Part shown: positions 36,428 through 44,478 of the stretch, piece by piece
Numbering within the stretch: position 1 is the stretch's first letter
Layout of the letters: each line of letters begins with the position of its first letter
From: Clostridium disporicum
GTDB taxonomy: Bacteria; Bacillota; Clostridia; Clostridiales; Clostridiaceae
Direction: 5' to 3'
Assembly (NCBI RefSeq): GCF_001405015.1
Contig: NZ_CYZX01000019.1
Span: 1 to 64,000 of the forward strand
DNA: 64,000 bases
Made by a program: the position numbers and the translations under genes
Notes under the pieces: model-generated
Seen by the model: only the letters and a program-made list of their open reading frames with translations
The model's database searches: none
Told to the model about the DNA's origin: nothing

Positions 36428-36462
36428 AAAACAAGCAATCTTTTTAGAGGATTGCTTGTTTT
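36428..36462. terminator. Bidirectional intrinsic terminator
   Basis: A 13-bp perfect stem (36428-36440 with 36450-36462) between the VanZ gene and the convergent ABC operon. Confidence 0.9.
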
Positions 36463-36486
36463 ATATAATATCTACTTAAAATAATC

Positions 36487-37248
36487 TCAATTTATATCAT
36501 TTTTCATCTTCGCCTTAAATACAAATACTGAAATTATATATATAACTACAGCATATATAGTAACTACTATTAGTGGTATTATAATCTTATCAAACTCTCC
36601 TACAATTGCCATTCTAGCAGCTTCTACTCCATGATAAAAAGGTAAAATATTGCATATAGTTTTCATTCCTGAATTTAAACTTTCTATATCCATCCATATC
36701 CCACCTAATATAGATGAAATAGTTATTATAATAGATGTTAAAGGTGGTGCTGATTTCTCCCCAAATAATGTTCCAAATAACATTCCAAATCCAATAAATA
36801 AAATCACTGATGGTATTAATGTTATAATAGATACTACTACATTTAAAATATTAAAAGTATATCCAGAAAAAACACCTATAATTGCAGCTACTAAAAACGT
36901 AATAACACTTTGAGCTAATGCAATAATAAAGAATGGCATCATATATCCGCCAATAAAATCTCTTGATTTCATTGGAGATGCATACAGTCTAATTAAAAAT
37001 GCACTTGCTCTATCCTTTGATACCTGTAAACATGTAAATAGCATAATAAATGTTAATCCAAATACAGCTATTCCTGGTGCTAAATACTCTATATTAAAAA
37101 TCTTCATATTAGCTTCTTTAGGAATACTATTATTTACAAAAGTCATTATAATAAGCATAATTATTGGAAAGCCTAAACAAAATATATAACTTAAAGGATC
37201 TCTTAATACCTCTTTAATATTCCTCTTTGCAAAAGTCTTACTTCTCAT
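36487..37248 (-). CDS. ABC-2 type transporter permease
   Basis: 253 residues with six helices of the ABC-2 family (LGFPIIMLIIMTFVNNSIP; LAPGIAVFGLTFIMLFTCLQVSKDRASAFLIRLYASPM; LPFYHGVEAARMAIVG). It overlaps the ATPase gene by 11 bp, so the two form one exporter. The substrate may be a drug, peptide or lipid; not determinable. AAGGAG precedes the ATG. Confidence 0.9.
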   Translation of the reverse strand: MRSKTFAKRNIKEVLRDPLSYIFCLGFPIIMLIIMTFVNNSIPKEANMKIFNIEYLAPGIAVFGLTFIMLFTCLQVSKDRASAFLIRLYASPMKSRDFIGGYMMPFFIIALAQSVITFLVAAIIGVFSGYTFNILNVVVSIITLIPSVILFIGFGMLFGTLFGEKSAPPLTSIIITISSILGGIWMDIESLNSGMKTICNILPFYHGVEAARMAIVGEFDKIIIPLIVVTIYAVVIYIISVFVFKAKMKNDIN

Positions 37249-37975
37249 ATTTCATTTCTCCTTCTGCTATCTTCACAAAAGCCTCTTCAAGACTAGTAGT
37301 ATTAGTTAACTCTTTTAGTTCTATAGCTGTTCCTAAAGCTTTAATTTCTCCTTTTACCATAATAGCAATTCTATCTGACAAGGCTTCAGCTTCCTCTAAG
37401 TAATGAGTAGTTAAGATAATTGTGGTTTTACCTTTTAGATTATTTATAATTCCCCATAATTCTCTTCTAGCTAATACATCAAGCCCAAGAGTAGGTTCGT
37501 CCAAAAATAATATTTTAGGTTCACTTATTAATGCCATAGCTATACTTAATCGCCTTTGCCATCCACCGGATAATGTTTTTGCTTTTTGATTCTCAATTTC
37601 TTCTAATGAAAATTTATTTATAATTTCCGTTGTCCGTTCTTTAAAGTTATCTTTTTTAAAACCATATATTTCAGCCATAAACTCTAAATTTTCTTTTACT
37701 GTAAGATTAGGTGCTATAGATGTTTCTTGTGGTGAAACACCTATTATTTCTTTTATTTTATCTATATCTTCTAAAATACTTTTATTAAAAATTAAAGCAT
37801 CTCCACTTGTTGGTTTCGAAAGTCCTGAAAGCATTTTTATAGTAGTAGTTTTACCTGCCCCGTTAACTCCAAGAAGCGCAAAAAGTTCTCCTTCTTCAAT
37901 ATTTAAATTTATTGAGTTAACAACAATCTTATTTTTAAATTTCTTCTGTAAATTTTTAATTTCAATTGCCTTCAT
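37238..37975 (-). CDS. ABC transporter ATP-binding protein
   Basis: 245 residues with Walker A GVNGAGKTT, signature LSGGWQRR, Walker B ILFLDEP, H-loop TTHYLEEAEALSDR. It resembles DrrA/YhcH-type exporters. The chosen ATG (MKAIEIKNL) lies 1 bp after the regulator's stop, with GGAGG inside the regulator's last codons, a tightly coupled arrangement. Confidence 0.93.
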   Translation of the reverse strand: MKAIEIKNLQKKFKNKIVVNSINLNIEEGELFALLGVNGAGKTTTIKMLSGLSKPTSGDALIFNKSILEDIDKIKEIIGVSPQETSIAPNLTVKENLEFMAEIYGFKKDNFKERTTEIINKFSLEEIENQKAKTLSGGWQRRLSIAMALISEPKILFLDEPTLGLDVLARRELWGIINNLKGKTTIILTTHYLEEAEALSDRIAIMVKGEIKALGTAIELKELTNTTSLEEAFVKIAEGEMKYEK

Positions 37976-37976
37976 T

Positions 37977-38408
37977 TTAATCCTCCTCAATAACTTGTGA
38001 ACTAATCATTTGATTAAAAAACTCCTCCACATCTTCACATCTTTTAATTCCTATACCAAAATCAATATCTCCTAGTATTAAAAGTCTATCACCAGCTTTA
38101 ATATTAAATACTTCTCTTGCTTTTTTAGGAATTATTATTTGTCCTCTTTCTCCAACCTTTACTACTCCAAACATGAACTTTCCTTTTGGAGTAACTAACT
38201 TACTTTCCTTATTTATAATTGTAGCAACTAAGTCATCTAAAGTTACATCATATAATTTTGCTAGTTCCATACATTTATTTATATCAGGAATACTTTCTCC
38301 ATTCTCCCACTTTGCGACAGATTGTCTAGATACCCCTAGTTTTTCTGCTATATCCTCTTGTGTATATTTATTATAAATTCTTAACTTTCTCAAATTTTCA
38401 TTAATCAT
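37977..38408 (-). CDS. XRE-family regulator fused to an AbrB-like domain
   Basis: 143 residues. The N-terminal HTH_3 (LRIYNKYTQEDIAEKLGVSRQSVAKWENGESIPDI) is followed by a linker and a SpoVT-AbrB swapped-hairpin domain (VVKVGERGQIIIPKKAREVFNIKAGDRLLILGD). Both parts bind DNA in their own families, so a single polypeptide could contact two operator halves. It heads the ABC exporter operon and most likely represses it. AGGAGG is best spaced for the second ATG, which I use. Confidence 0.9.
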   Translation of the reverse strand: MINENLRKLRIYNKYTQEDIAEKLGVSRQSVAKWENGESIPDINKCMELAKLYDVTLDDLVATIINKESKLVTPKGKFMFGVVKVGERGQIIIPKKAREVFNIKAGDRLLILGDIDFGIGIKRCEDVEEFFNQMISSQVIEED

Positions 38409-38510
38409 ACTTTTCATACCTCCTACTACTATTCTATTACTATTTTACCCACCTCTGAACCAACTATAATTAACATTTGATGTTAAACTTAGTTGCGTAT
38501 TTAATAATAA

Positions 38511-38547
38511 AAAAACAAAGCAGTCATTTCTAACTGCTTTGTTTTTA
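38511..38547 (-). terminator. Intrinsic terminator overlapping the hydrolase stop codon
   Basis: A 14-bp stem (38511-38524 with 38533-38546). The stop codon of the beta-lactamase-like gene lies inside the 5' arm on the minus strand. Confidence 0.85.
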
Positions 38548-39621
38548 ATATTCCATCATTATATGAGTAGCTGTAGTTTCTATTGACTTCTGATTATCTA
38601 TATTATATAAATACATCGCTTTTGAAATATCAGCAATTTTATCTGGTCCATCATATACATTATCAGTCATCATAATTATTATATAGGGCTCGTCTGTAAA
38701 TACTATTCCAATATCGTGTGTATAACCTTCATTACTTCCTATTTTATGAGCTACAATATCTTGAGGTAAATATTTATCTAATCTATCGTGAAAATCTGTA
38801 TTTTTAAGATAATCTATTAAAGTAGCATAATTAGAGTTATTTCTATTTTCGTATATATATCTTAATATCTCTAACTCAACCCTTGCAGAAGTTATATTGT
38901 CATAATCTCCATAATCAATGTCTAAAATTTCAAAAAGCATCCACTTAAAATTTGACCATCCTCCAATATAGCTATAAATCATAGTAGCTGCTATATTATC
39001 TGAATATTTGATTGAGTACTCAATTAAAGTTCTTAATGGTAATGCTCCAAAACTTAAATCATATTGTAAAATCCCAGTTCCACCTTGATATTGCCATGGA
39101 CTATAATAAACTAAATCATCTAATGTTATTTCTCCATTATCAACCATATTATAAGCTACAAGACTTAATCCTAACTTATAAAGACTTGCAGCGTCCATAT
39201 ATAAATCTTCATTAAAAGATAATGTTTCTTCATTTACTAAATTATAATATATAAAGCTTGTACGACATTTATCATCACCTAAATAATTATCTATTCTCTC
39301 TATTATATCTATATCTTTATTAAAAAGAGGATTACTTAAATCTCCTTCTATATCTATCTCTTCATTTTCTTTTCCTATTACTTTTTCTGGTTCTTCTTCC
39401 TCAATAATCTCTTCTTCATTAAGCCCCTCATCGGTATTTTCTATATCACTATCAATATTTTCTGAGTCCAATGACATATGCTCTTCATTTTCATCTAATG
39501 TATACGCATATACATCTTTAATCTCTATATCAGAACTTGTCCTAATTCTATTATTTATTGCTGCACTCCCTAAAATAATAAATATACATAAAATCATAAA
39601 ATTTCTAACAACATTTTTCAA
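38545..39621 (-). CDS. Secreted beta-lactamase-fold serine hydrolase
   Basis: 358 residues. An N-terminal membrane anchor and a long acidic Glu/Asp linker (about 40-110) precede a class-A-like domain with S146-L-Y-K149 (SxxK), S207-D-N209 (SDN) and K293-I-G (KTG-like). The motifs make it an active-site serine enzyme. The long acidic stalk and the KIG variant are unlike dedicated beta-lactamases, so a cell-wall peptidase or PBP-related role is as likely as resistance. The start is probably TTG, with AAGGA upstream. Monocistronic. Confidence 0.82.
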   Translation of the reverse strand: MKNVVRNFMILCIFIILGSAAINNRIRTSSDIEIKDVYAYTLDENEEHMSLDSENIDSDIENTDEGLNEEEIIEEEEPEKVIGKENEEIDIEGDLSNPLFNKDIDIIERIDNYLGDDKCRTSFIYYNLVNEETLSFNEDLYMDAASLYKLGLSLVAYNMVDNGEITLDDLVYYSPWQYQGGTGILQYDLSFGALPLRTLIEYSIKYSDNIAATMIYSYIGGWSNFKWMLFEILDIDYGDYDNITSARVELEILRYIYENRNNSNYATLIDYLKNTDFHDRLDKYLPQDIVAHKIGSNEGYTHDIGIVFTDEPYIIIMMTDNVYDGPDKIADISKAMYLYNIDNQKSIETTATHIMMEY

Positions 39622-39746
39622 TTACTACACATCCTTAAGATATTTTAACTATGACAATAATTTCTATTAGTATTCTATGATATAGTTCGTTATTTATTAT
39701 GAATTTATTATGAAAATAATATAGAAAATGCAACTCAAAAGTATAG

Positions 39747-40511
39747 CTATTCTTTTACCCAATATTCACTACAATCATTAGATCTATCTAAGAATCCATA
39801 TTCAATTAATGCTCTTCTTAATGTTACATAATCATCGAATATTCTCTGTAATATTCGATTTATTTCTTTCTCTGAATACTTTTTCCCACACTTAAAGTTC
39901 TTACATATTTCTTCTAGAATAATAACTTTTTTCTTTTCTCTGGCTGGATAACTTTTAAGTCTCTTATTTTCATCCATATAATTTTCTATGACTTTAACTT
40001 TTTCTTCATCGGTTATATTAAATCTATCATCTAAGGTAGTTGCAGTTTTGTGAGGATCACATATCACCGTATTTTCTAAAATATTAATATTTCTACTAGT
40101 ATTATTCTCCAATAAATCCATCATAGCTAAAAATACCTTAGCTTGCTTTTCTTTTTCTCTTAACTTATAACGATGATTTCTTATAGTTGAATTAGCAACT
40201 TTTAACCTCTGTGCTATTTCCTTATCAGATAAACCCATAGCCATTAACTCTAAAACATTCTTTTGAACTTCTGATATTCCAGTAAATGTAGGATTCATAT
40301 TTAATAAATAATTAAGCATTGAGTTATGCTTTTCTTCCATATGAATTTCAGCAGTTTTTCTTGCATCGTAAAACTTACCATCAATTTCATAAATCCTACC
40401 AATAGTAAATACTTCTCCACATACTAGACATTTAATACTTCCTGCCTCTTCAATATACCCATTTTTTATTTCATCAATTGATGAGTTCCAAAAACTTTGA
40501 CTTATCTCCAT
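39747..40511 (-). CDS. DUF2087 transcriptional regulator with zinc ribbon and LuxR-like HTH
   Basis: 254 residues in three parts. First, a CLVC pair with a distant HMEEKH, possibly a zinc site. Second, a LuxR-type HTH (EVQKNVLELMAMGLSDKEIAQRLKVANSTIRNHRYKLREK, about 85-125). Third, a C-terminal DUF2087 domain (LKSYPAREKKKVIILEEICKNFKCGKKYSEKEINRIL through DYVTLRRALIEYGFLDR). Such fusions occur in clostridia and bacilli, targets unknown. AGAGGT precedes the ATG. Confidence 0.85.
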   Translation of the reverse strand: MEISQSFWNSSIDEIKNGYIEEAGSIKCLVCGEVFTIGRIYEIDGKFYDARKTAEIHMEEKHNSMLNYLLNMNPTFTGISEVQKNVLELMAMGLSDKEIAQRLKVANSTIRNHRYKLREKEKQAKVFLAMMDLLENNTSRNINILENTVICDPHKTATTLDDRFNITDEEKVKVIENYMDENKRLKSYPAREKKKVIILEEICKNFKCGKKYSEKEINRILQRIFDDYVTLRRALIEYGFLDRSNDCSEYWVKE

Positions 40512-40624
40512 TTCACCATACCTCTTTTTTCTTTTTTTCTATAATATAATTATATGAAACGTTATTATATTTTGTCTATATATAAATAAACATTTTTATA
40601 ATTAGTTTTATATTTGTATAAATA

Positions 40625-40653
40625 AAAAAGATAGCTTCAAATTCAAGCTATCT
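40625..40653 (-). terminator. Intrinsic terminator
   Basis: A 9-bp stem (40629-40637 with 40645-40653), 7-nt loop, then T residues on the minus strand. It ends the TVP38-like gene. Confidence 0.8.
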
Positions 40654-40671
40654 CTTTAGATTATAAAACTT

Positions 40672-41316
40672 TTAGTTTTGATGAATATTTAACTTTAATT
40701 TATTCCACTTTTTTATAGTTATTATTGAAGTTACAATTAATGTTATAATTATAAATACCGTATTATATATTGAATTACTAAAACTATCTCCTAAAAAACT
40801 ATAAAGCGAAACCGCTGGAATGTTTGCTATTATAAAAGTAATAATAAATCTCCTATATCCTAACCCTAAATATGAAGATAAATAACAAATAACATCCGTA
40901 GGTGCTACTGGACATAAAACTCCTATAGCTAAAATTTTATGATTTTCTTCTTCTACAAGTTTATATATGTCTTTATATTTTTTCTTAATTTTATTTTTTA
41001 TTCCTTCAAACAAATCCATTTTTCCTAATATAAATACTAATGTATCACTTAAAACTAATCCTAATAATGATAATATCAATGCTTCAATTGGTGAAAATAT
41101 AAGTCCACCTAGCAACATAAGGCTAACCCCTGGAATAAATGCTATTAATCTTATAATCCATATTCCTAAAAAAATTAAATATGCAATATTGCTTCCTTTT
41201 ATAATCATCTTTAAATTTTCTATACTTAAATCTATAGGATTAAATAAACAAAATGCTATACTTCCTAAAATAATCATAGATAATATAAGCACATTGTATA
41301 TCTTTCTTTTTTTCAT
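40672..41316 (-). CDS. TVP38/TMEM64 (DedA-superfamily) membrane protein
   Basis: 214 residues with five to six helices and the VTT-domain signature (FIPGVSLMLLGGLIFSPIEALILSLLGLVLSDTLVFILGK and LCPVAPTDVICYLSSYLGLGYRRF). The superfamily includes lipid scramblases and flippases (DedA/UptA, TMEM41B). GAGG precedes the chosen ATG. Confidence 0.88.
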   Translation of the reverse strand: MKKRKIYNVLILSMIILGSIAFCLFNPIDLSIENLKMIIKGSNIAYLIFLGIWIIRLIAFIPGVSLMLLGGLIFSPIEALILSLLGLVLSDTLVFILGKMDLFEGIKNKIKKKYKDIYKLVEEENHKILAIGVLCPVAPTDVICYLSSYLGLGYRRFIITFIIANIPAVSLYSFLGDSFSNSIYNTVFIIITLIVTSIITIKKWNKLKLNIHQN

Positions 41317-41419
41317 GTACTTCCTCAAAAAAAATATTGTCTATTACTATCATATACCTAAAAGCTTAATATGAACTAAATAAAAATATTAACATTTTTT
41401 TAACTTCTATCAATAATAA

Positions 41420-41446
41420 AAGCACTAACTAAAAAAGTTAGTGCTT
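41420..41446 (-). terminator. Intrinsic terminator
   Basis: An 11-bp perfect stem (41420-41430 with 41436-41446) and a 5-nt loop, directly after the small helical protein gene. Confidence 0.8.
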
Positions 41447-41459
41447 CTTAAGTTAATTT

Positions 41460-41648
41460 CTATTCTTTTATTTCTCCAGCTAGTATCTTATTTAATTTAT
41501 TTTGTACTAGCCATAATTTTTTTTGCTTTCTATTATAAGCCACCATTTGATTTTTATTATTTTTACTTAATTCCATAGCTTTCTTATAATGATCATCTGC
41601 TATATTTAATGCATCCTTTATAACTGCAAGTTCTTCATTAGTAAACAT
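41460..41648 (-). CDS. 62-residue helical protein of unknown function
   Basis: A short, Lys/Asn-rich and apparently all-helical protein (NEELAVIKDALNIADDHYKKAMELSKNNKNQ), with no signal or helix long enough for a membrane. A strong TTAGGAGG site sits 7 nt before the ATG, and a terminator follows, so it is very likely expressed. No family recognised. Confidence 0.7.
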   Translation of the reverse strand: MFTNEELAVIKDALNIADDHYKKAMELSKNNKNQMVAYNRKQKKLWLVQNKLNKILAGEIKE

Positions 41649-41709
41649 TTAATTTCCTCCTAAAATTTTTCTTGAATTATTATATCACATAATCCTCTAC
41701 TATAGAATC

Positions 41710-42939
41710 CTAGGCTAATTTTTCATTTTCTTCTTCGCCTTCTACAGTTAAAAACCTTTTTGATGTAAGTTTTATTCCTATAGCTCCTATAGGTGCTGTA
41801 ATAAGTACACTAAGTATTGCCACAGCTTGCATTATATCCCCAGATTCAACTCCCATTTTTAATGGTATTCCTGCTTTAGCAGATTGCACCGTTGCCTTTG
41901 GTAGATATGCAATTACACAAAATAGTCTTTCTTTTAAAGTTAAGTTCGTACCTATTAAAGAAATTAACACTCCTAGTGACCTCATGGTTAAAGATATTAA
42001 AAGCATAAATACTCCAATAAAGAAATACTCTCCAACGAGCTTTGGATTTATAGCCATACCAACGAAAGCAAATAAGTATAGTTTGCCATACTTCCATATA
42101 ATATTTATTCCATCTTGAATACCTTTTGCCATATCTCCTAAATAAGTTCTTAAGAAAAAACCATAAATCATAATTATAAGTAACGAATTAAACAATTTAA
42201 AATGTGTAATATTTTCTATTACCCTTATAGTTAAACATATTATCATAACCATAACTATTTTTAATATATTTTCTTTTATCTTTTTAAAAAGTGGATTAGT
42301 TATTATGGCTAATATCCAAGCTATTGCTATACTAAACACTATAGTCATAGGTATATTTACTATTTCACTTATTACAGAAATTTTTTCACCACCGCTTCCT
42401 GACATATATACCGCTAAAAATGTTGTAAATAACGTTATTGCTACTGTATCATCAGCAGAAGCTCCTACTAATAACATTTGAGGAATAGCCTTATCTTGCC
42501 CTATCTTTTTGTTTATTAGCTCAACCATTGATGGAACTAATACCGCCGGACTTACTGCTGCTATTATAAATCCTAATATTCCACCTTGAACAAATGTAAA
42601 TCCTAAAAATTTAGTTGATAAAAAAGCTATTGTCAATCCTTCAATCAGTGCTGGTATCGCACTTAATAATATCGCTGGCCTTCCTATGCTTTTCATTTGA
42701 TTTAAACTTATTCCAAGACCTCCGATAAATAATACAGTTACTAATGCAATGTCCTTTATCTGTGGAGCTATATTCAATGTAACCTCTGGAACTAGATTTA
42801 AAAATGTAGGCCCTATTATCATTCCTACAATTATCATTCCAACAAGAGATGGTAATTTGATAAACTCAACTATTCTTCCACTCCAATATGCAATTATTCC
42901 TATTCCTATTAATGATATTATCACCTTTACTATGTCCAT
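41710..42939 (-). CDS. Cation/proton antiporter (CPA superfamily) under fluoride riboswitch
   Basis: 409 residues with about 12 helices. Signatures are KLPSLVGMIIVGMIIGPTF, GFIIAAVSPAVLVPSM, VGASADDTVAITLF with an adjacent Asp pair in the transport core, and YLPKATVQSAKAGIPL. It belongs to the Na+/H+ exchanger superfamily. The leader carries a fluoride riboswitch with its own terminator. Antiporters are known members of the fluoride regulon, alongside CrcB and CLC-F exporters, so a role in fluoride tolerance or the pH stress it causes is likely. I start at MDIVKVII, with GAGG/GGGAG upstream. Confidence 0.9.
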   Translation of the reverse strand: MDIVKVIISLIGIGIIAYWSGRIVEFIKLPSLVGMIIVGMIIGPTFLNLVPEVTLNIAPQIKDIALVTVLFIGGLGISLNQMKSIGRPAILLSAIPALIEGLTIAFLSTKFLGFTFVQGGILGFIIAAVSPAVLVPSMVELINKKIGQDKAIPQMLLVGASADDTVAITLFTTFLAVYMSGSGGEKISVISEIVNIPMTIVFSIAIAWILAIITNPLFKKIKENILKIVMVMIICLTIRVIENITHFKLFNSLLIIMIYGFFLRTYLGDMAKGIQDGINIIWKYGKLYLFAFVGMAINPKLVGEYFFIGVFMLLISLTMRSLGVLISLIGTNLTLKERLFCVIAYLPKATVQSAKAGIPLKMGVESGDIMQAVAILSVLITAPIGAIGIKLTSKRFLTVEGEEENEKLA

Positions 42940-43011
42940 TTTTTCTCCCATCCTCTATATTTATTTTTTTAAATTATTATTTAGTTTGGTTAATTACACT
43001 ATTAATGATTC

Positions 43012-43087
43012 TAAAAAAAAATTAGACCCCTACCCTAAAAAGAGTAGGAGTCATTAGCTTTACGCGATTATGGCGAACTCCATCGCC
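43012..43087 (-). ncRNA. Fluoride (crcB-motif) riboswitch with transcription terminator
   Basis: Read on the minus strand, 43087 to 43044 has the aptamer landmarks GGCGATGG, GTTCGCC, CGC and GCTAATGACTCCTAC of the crcB motif. The 3' end of the aptamer (GACTCCTAC) is also the 5' arm of a 12-bp terminator stem (43041-43052 with 43025-43036, several U-G pairs, 4-nt loop) followed by eight T residues. Ligand-bound aptamer would block the terminator, so transcription should be on with fluoride. It lies 73 bp before the antiporter start. Confidence 0.92.
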
Positions 43088-43192
43088 TTATTTATTCATT
43101 TTAACCATTTGTATGATATCATATTAAGTTAAATTTGTCCATTATAATAAAGTCTATAATGCATAACTTAATCTATTAATTATTCTTGTATA

Positions 43193-43657
43193 CTATTTAG
43201 TACCTGTGCTTCCAAAGCCTCCACGATCAGCATTACCAAAGGACTCAACTTCTTCAAACTCTATCTCAGGCATAACTTCCATTATTCTAAATTGCCCTAC
43301 TTTATCACCTTTTTTTATCCATGTACCTTTTTCTTCAATACCATCAATAATCTCTATTGATTTATATTGCAAACAAAATACTGGCATATGCCATTGATCA
43401 TTATCTCCTATATATGTATCATCAACTACTCCAACACCATTTGTTTGTATTATTCCCCATGTCTTGAATGTTGAACTTCTAGGTGCTAAATGCCCCTCCC
43501 ATCCTTGAGGCAACTCTAAAGCAAAACCTAAGGGAATCATGGCTCTTTCATTTAATGGTACAAACATATCTTTATTTGCATAAACGTCAATCCAATTACC
43601 TTTACTTATTTTTTGTAATTTAGTTGCACCTTCAAAATATTTAATCTTCATTTTCAT
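43193..43657 (-). CDS. dut: dUTP diphosphatase (trimeric type)
   Basis: 154 residues. The conserved dUTPase motifs are visible: PLGFALELPQGWEGHLAPRSSTFKTWGI (motifs 1-2), GVVDDTYIGD (motif 3), KKGDKVGQFRIMEV (motif 4) and NADRGGFGSTG (motif 5 phosphate-binding tail). It hydrolyses dUTP to dUMP and pyrophosphate, limiting uracil in DNA and feeding thymidylate synthesis. AAGGATGA precedes the first ATG at 8 nt. It lies upstream of the riboswitch but on the same strand; no terminator is visible between them apart from the riboswitch's own. Confidence 0.92.
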   Translation of the reverse strand: MKMKIKYFEGATKLQKISKGNWIDVYANKDMFVPLNERAMIPLGFALELPQGWEGHLAPRSSTFKTWGIIQTNGVGVVDDTYIGDNDQWHMPVFCLQYKSIEIIDGIEEKGTWIKKGDKVGQFRIMEVMPEIEFEEVESFGNADRGGFGSTGTK

Positions 43658-43854
43658 ACGTAAATCATCCTTTCTTATGTTTAAACTTTACGCCTCTAAA
43701 ACATTTTATATTGTATCATATCATAAAATTAAAATCCAAAGATATAATAACTAAAAAACTAATACAAAAATAAAGAATGACAATATAATATAGTCTATTT
43801 GTCATTCTTACTAAAACATTTATTTAATTTAACGTATCTTTATACCTATATTCT

Positions 43855-44412
43855 CTATACAGATTTTATTTTATTCATTACTTCGATAGTTGTTTCTATT
43901 GTACTCTTATCTATAGTTACTTCGTTCCAAGGAGAATATGTTGGCTTTTCAAAATACTTTCTATCCACAATAGCTATAACTCTATAGCTACCTCTTTTTA
44001 AATTTTCAAAAACAACTTGTCCATTCTTATCTGTGTACTTAGTTTCAACTAACTTGGGAGATACGCCATTAAGTACATATAAATTTATCTTTGCTGATGA
44101 TATTAATGTTCTATTTTTATTTGCCAACCTAGAGATTACTGTTATCTTTCCCAATCCCTCTTCATCTTCATCATTATTTTCTCTCTCTTCGTAATTCATA
44201 TAGTAATTTTCATAATCTTTGTAATACTCTTTAGAATAATCTTTTGAGCAGTCTTTATTATCCATCTCTACCTCTTGGAAAGTTGCCTCAATAACATTAC
44301 CTTTTAAAATATCATCTTGCTGTTCATCATTTCTATTTTTATAATCATTAGCAATGATATTAAATTTTTCTAAATCATCCTTATCATAATCATCATCTAT
44401 TCTTATTTTCAT
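43855..44412 (-). CDS. Cytoplasmic protein with C-terminal SpaA/prealbumin-like domain
   Basis: 185 residues from the ATG after GGAGG. The N-terminal 100 residues are very acidic and Tyr/Asn/Asp-rich (DNKDCSKDYSKEYYKDYENYYMNYEERENND), probably disordered. The C-terminal 85 residues form a beta-sandwich pattern (SSAKINLYVLNGVSPKLVETKYTDKNGQVVFENLKRGSYRVIAI) like SpaA or carboxypeptidase-regulatory domains, which are normally extracellular. No signal peptide is present, which is odd. Its ribosome binding site is buried in the terminator of the upstream gene. Confidence 0.7.
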   Translation of the reverse strand: MKIRIDDDYDKDDLEKFNIIANDYKNRNDEQQDDILKGNVIEATFQEVEMDNKDCSKDYSKEYYKDYENYYMNYEERENNDEDEEGLGKITVISRLANKNRTLISSAKINLYVLNGVSPKLVETKYTDKNGQVVFENLKRGSYRVIAIVDRKYFEKPTYSPWNEVTIDKSTIETTIEVMNKIKSV

Positions 44413-44466
44413 AAAAAACCTCCAAAATGCCGTATATTGACATAATACGCATTTAGAGGTTTTTTT
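44413..44466 (-). terminator. Terminator hairpin that contains the next gene's ribosome binding site
   Basis: On the minus strand a two-part stem (ten bases AAAAAACCTC with GAGGTTTTTT, then AAATGCGTAT with ATACGGCATTT, small internal loops) lies 12 bp after the c-di-GMP gene stop. Its 3' arm contains TGGAGG and the six T residues that directly precede the ATG of the next gene. It can act as terminator and as a lid on that ribosome binding site. Confidence 0.8.
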
Positions 44467-44478
44467 GTGCACTTTTTA

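Noticed and set aside
38545..39621. Beta-lactamase-like gene as a resistance determinant
   Set aside because: SxxK, SDN and KIG are present, but the long acidic stalk and overall divergence do not allow a lactamase call.
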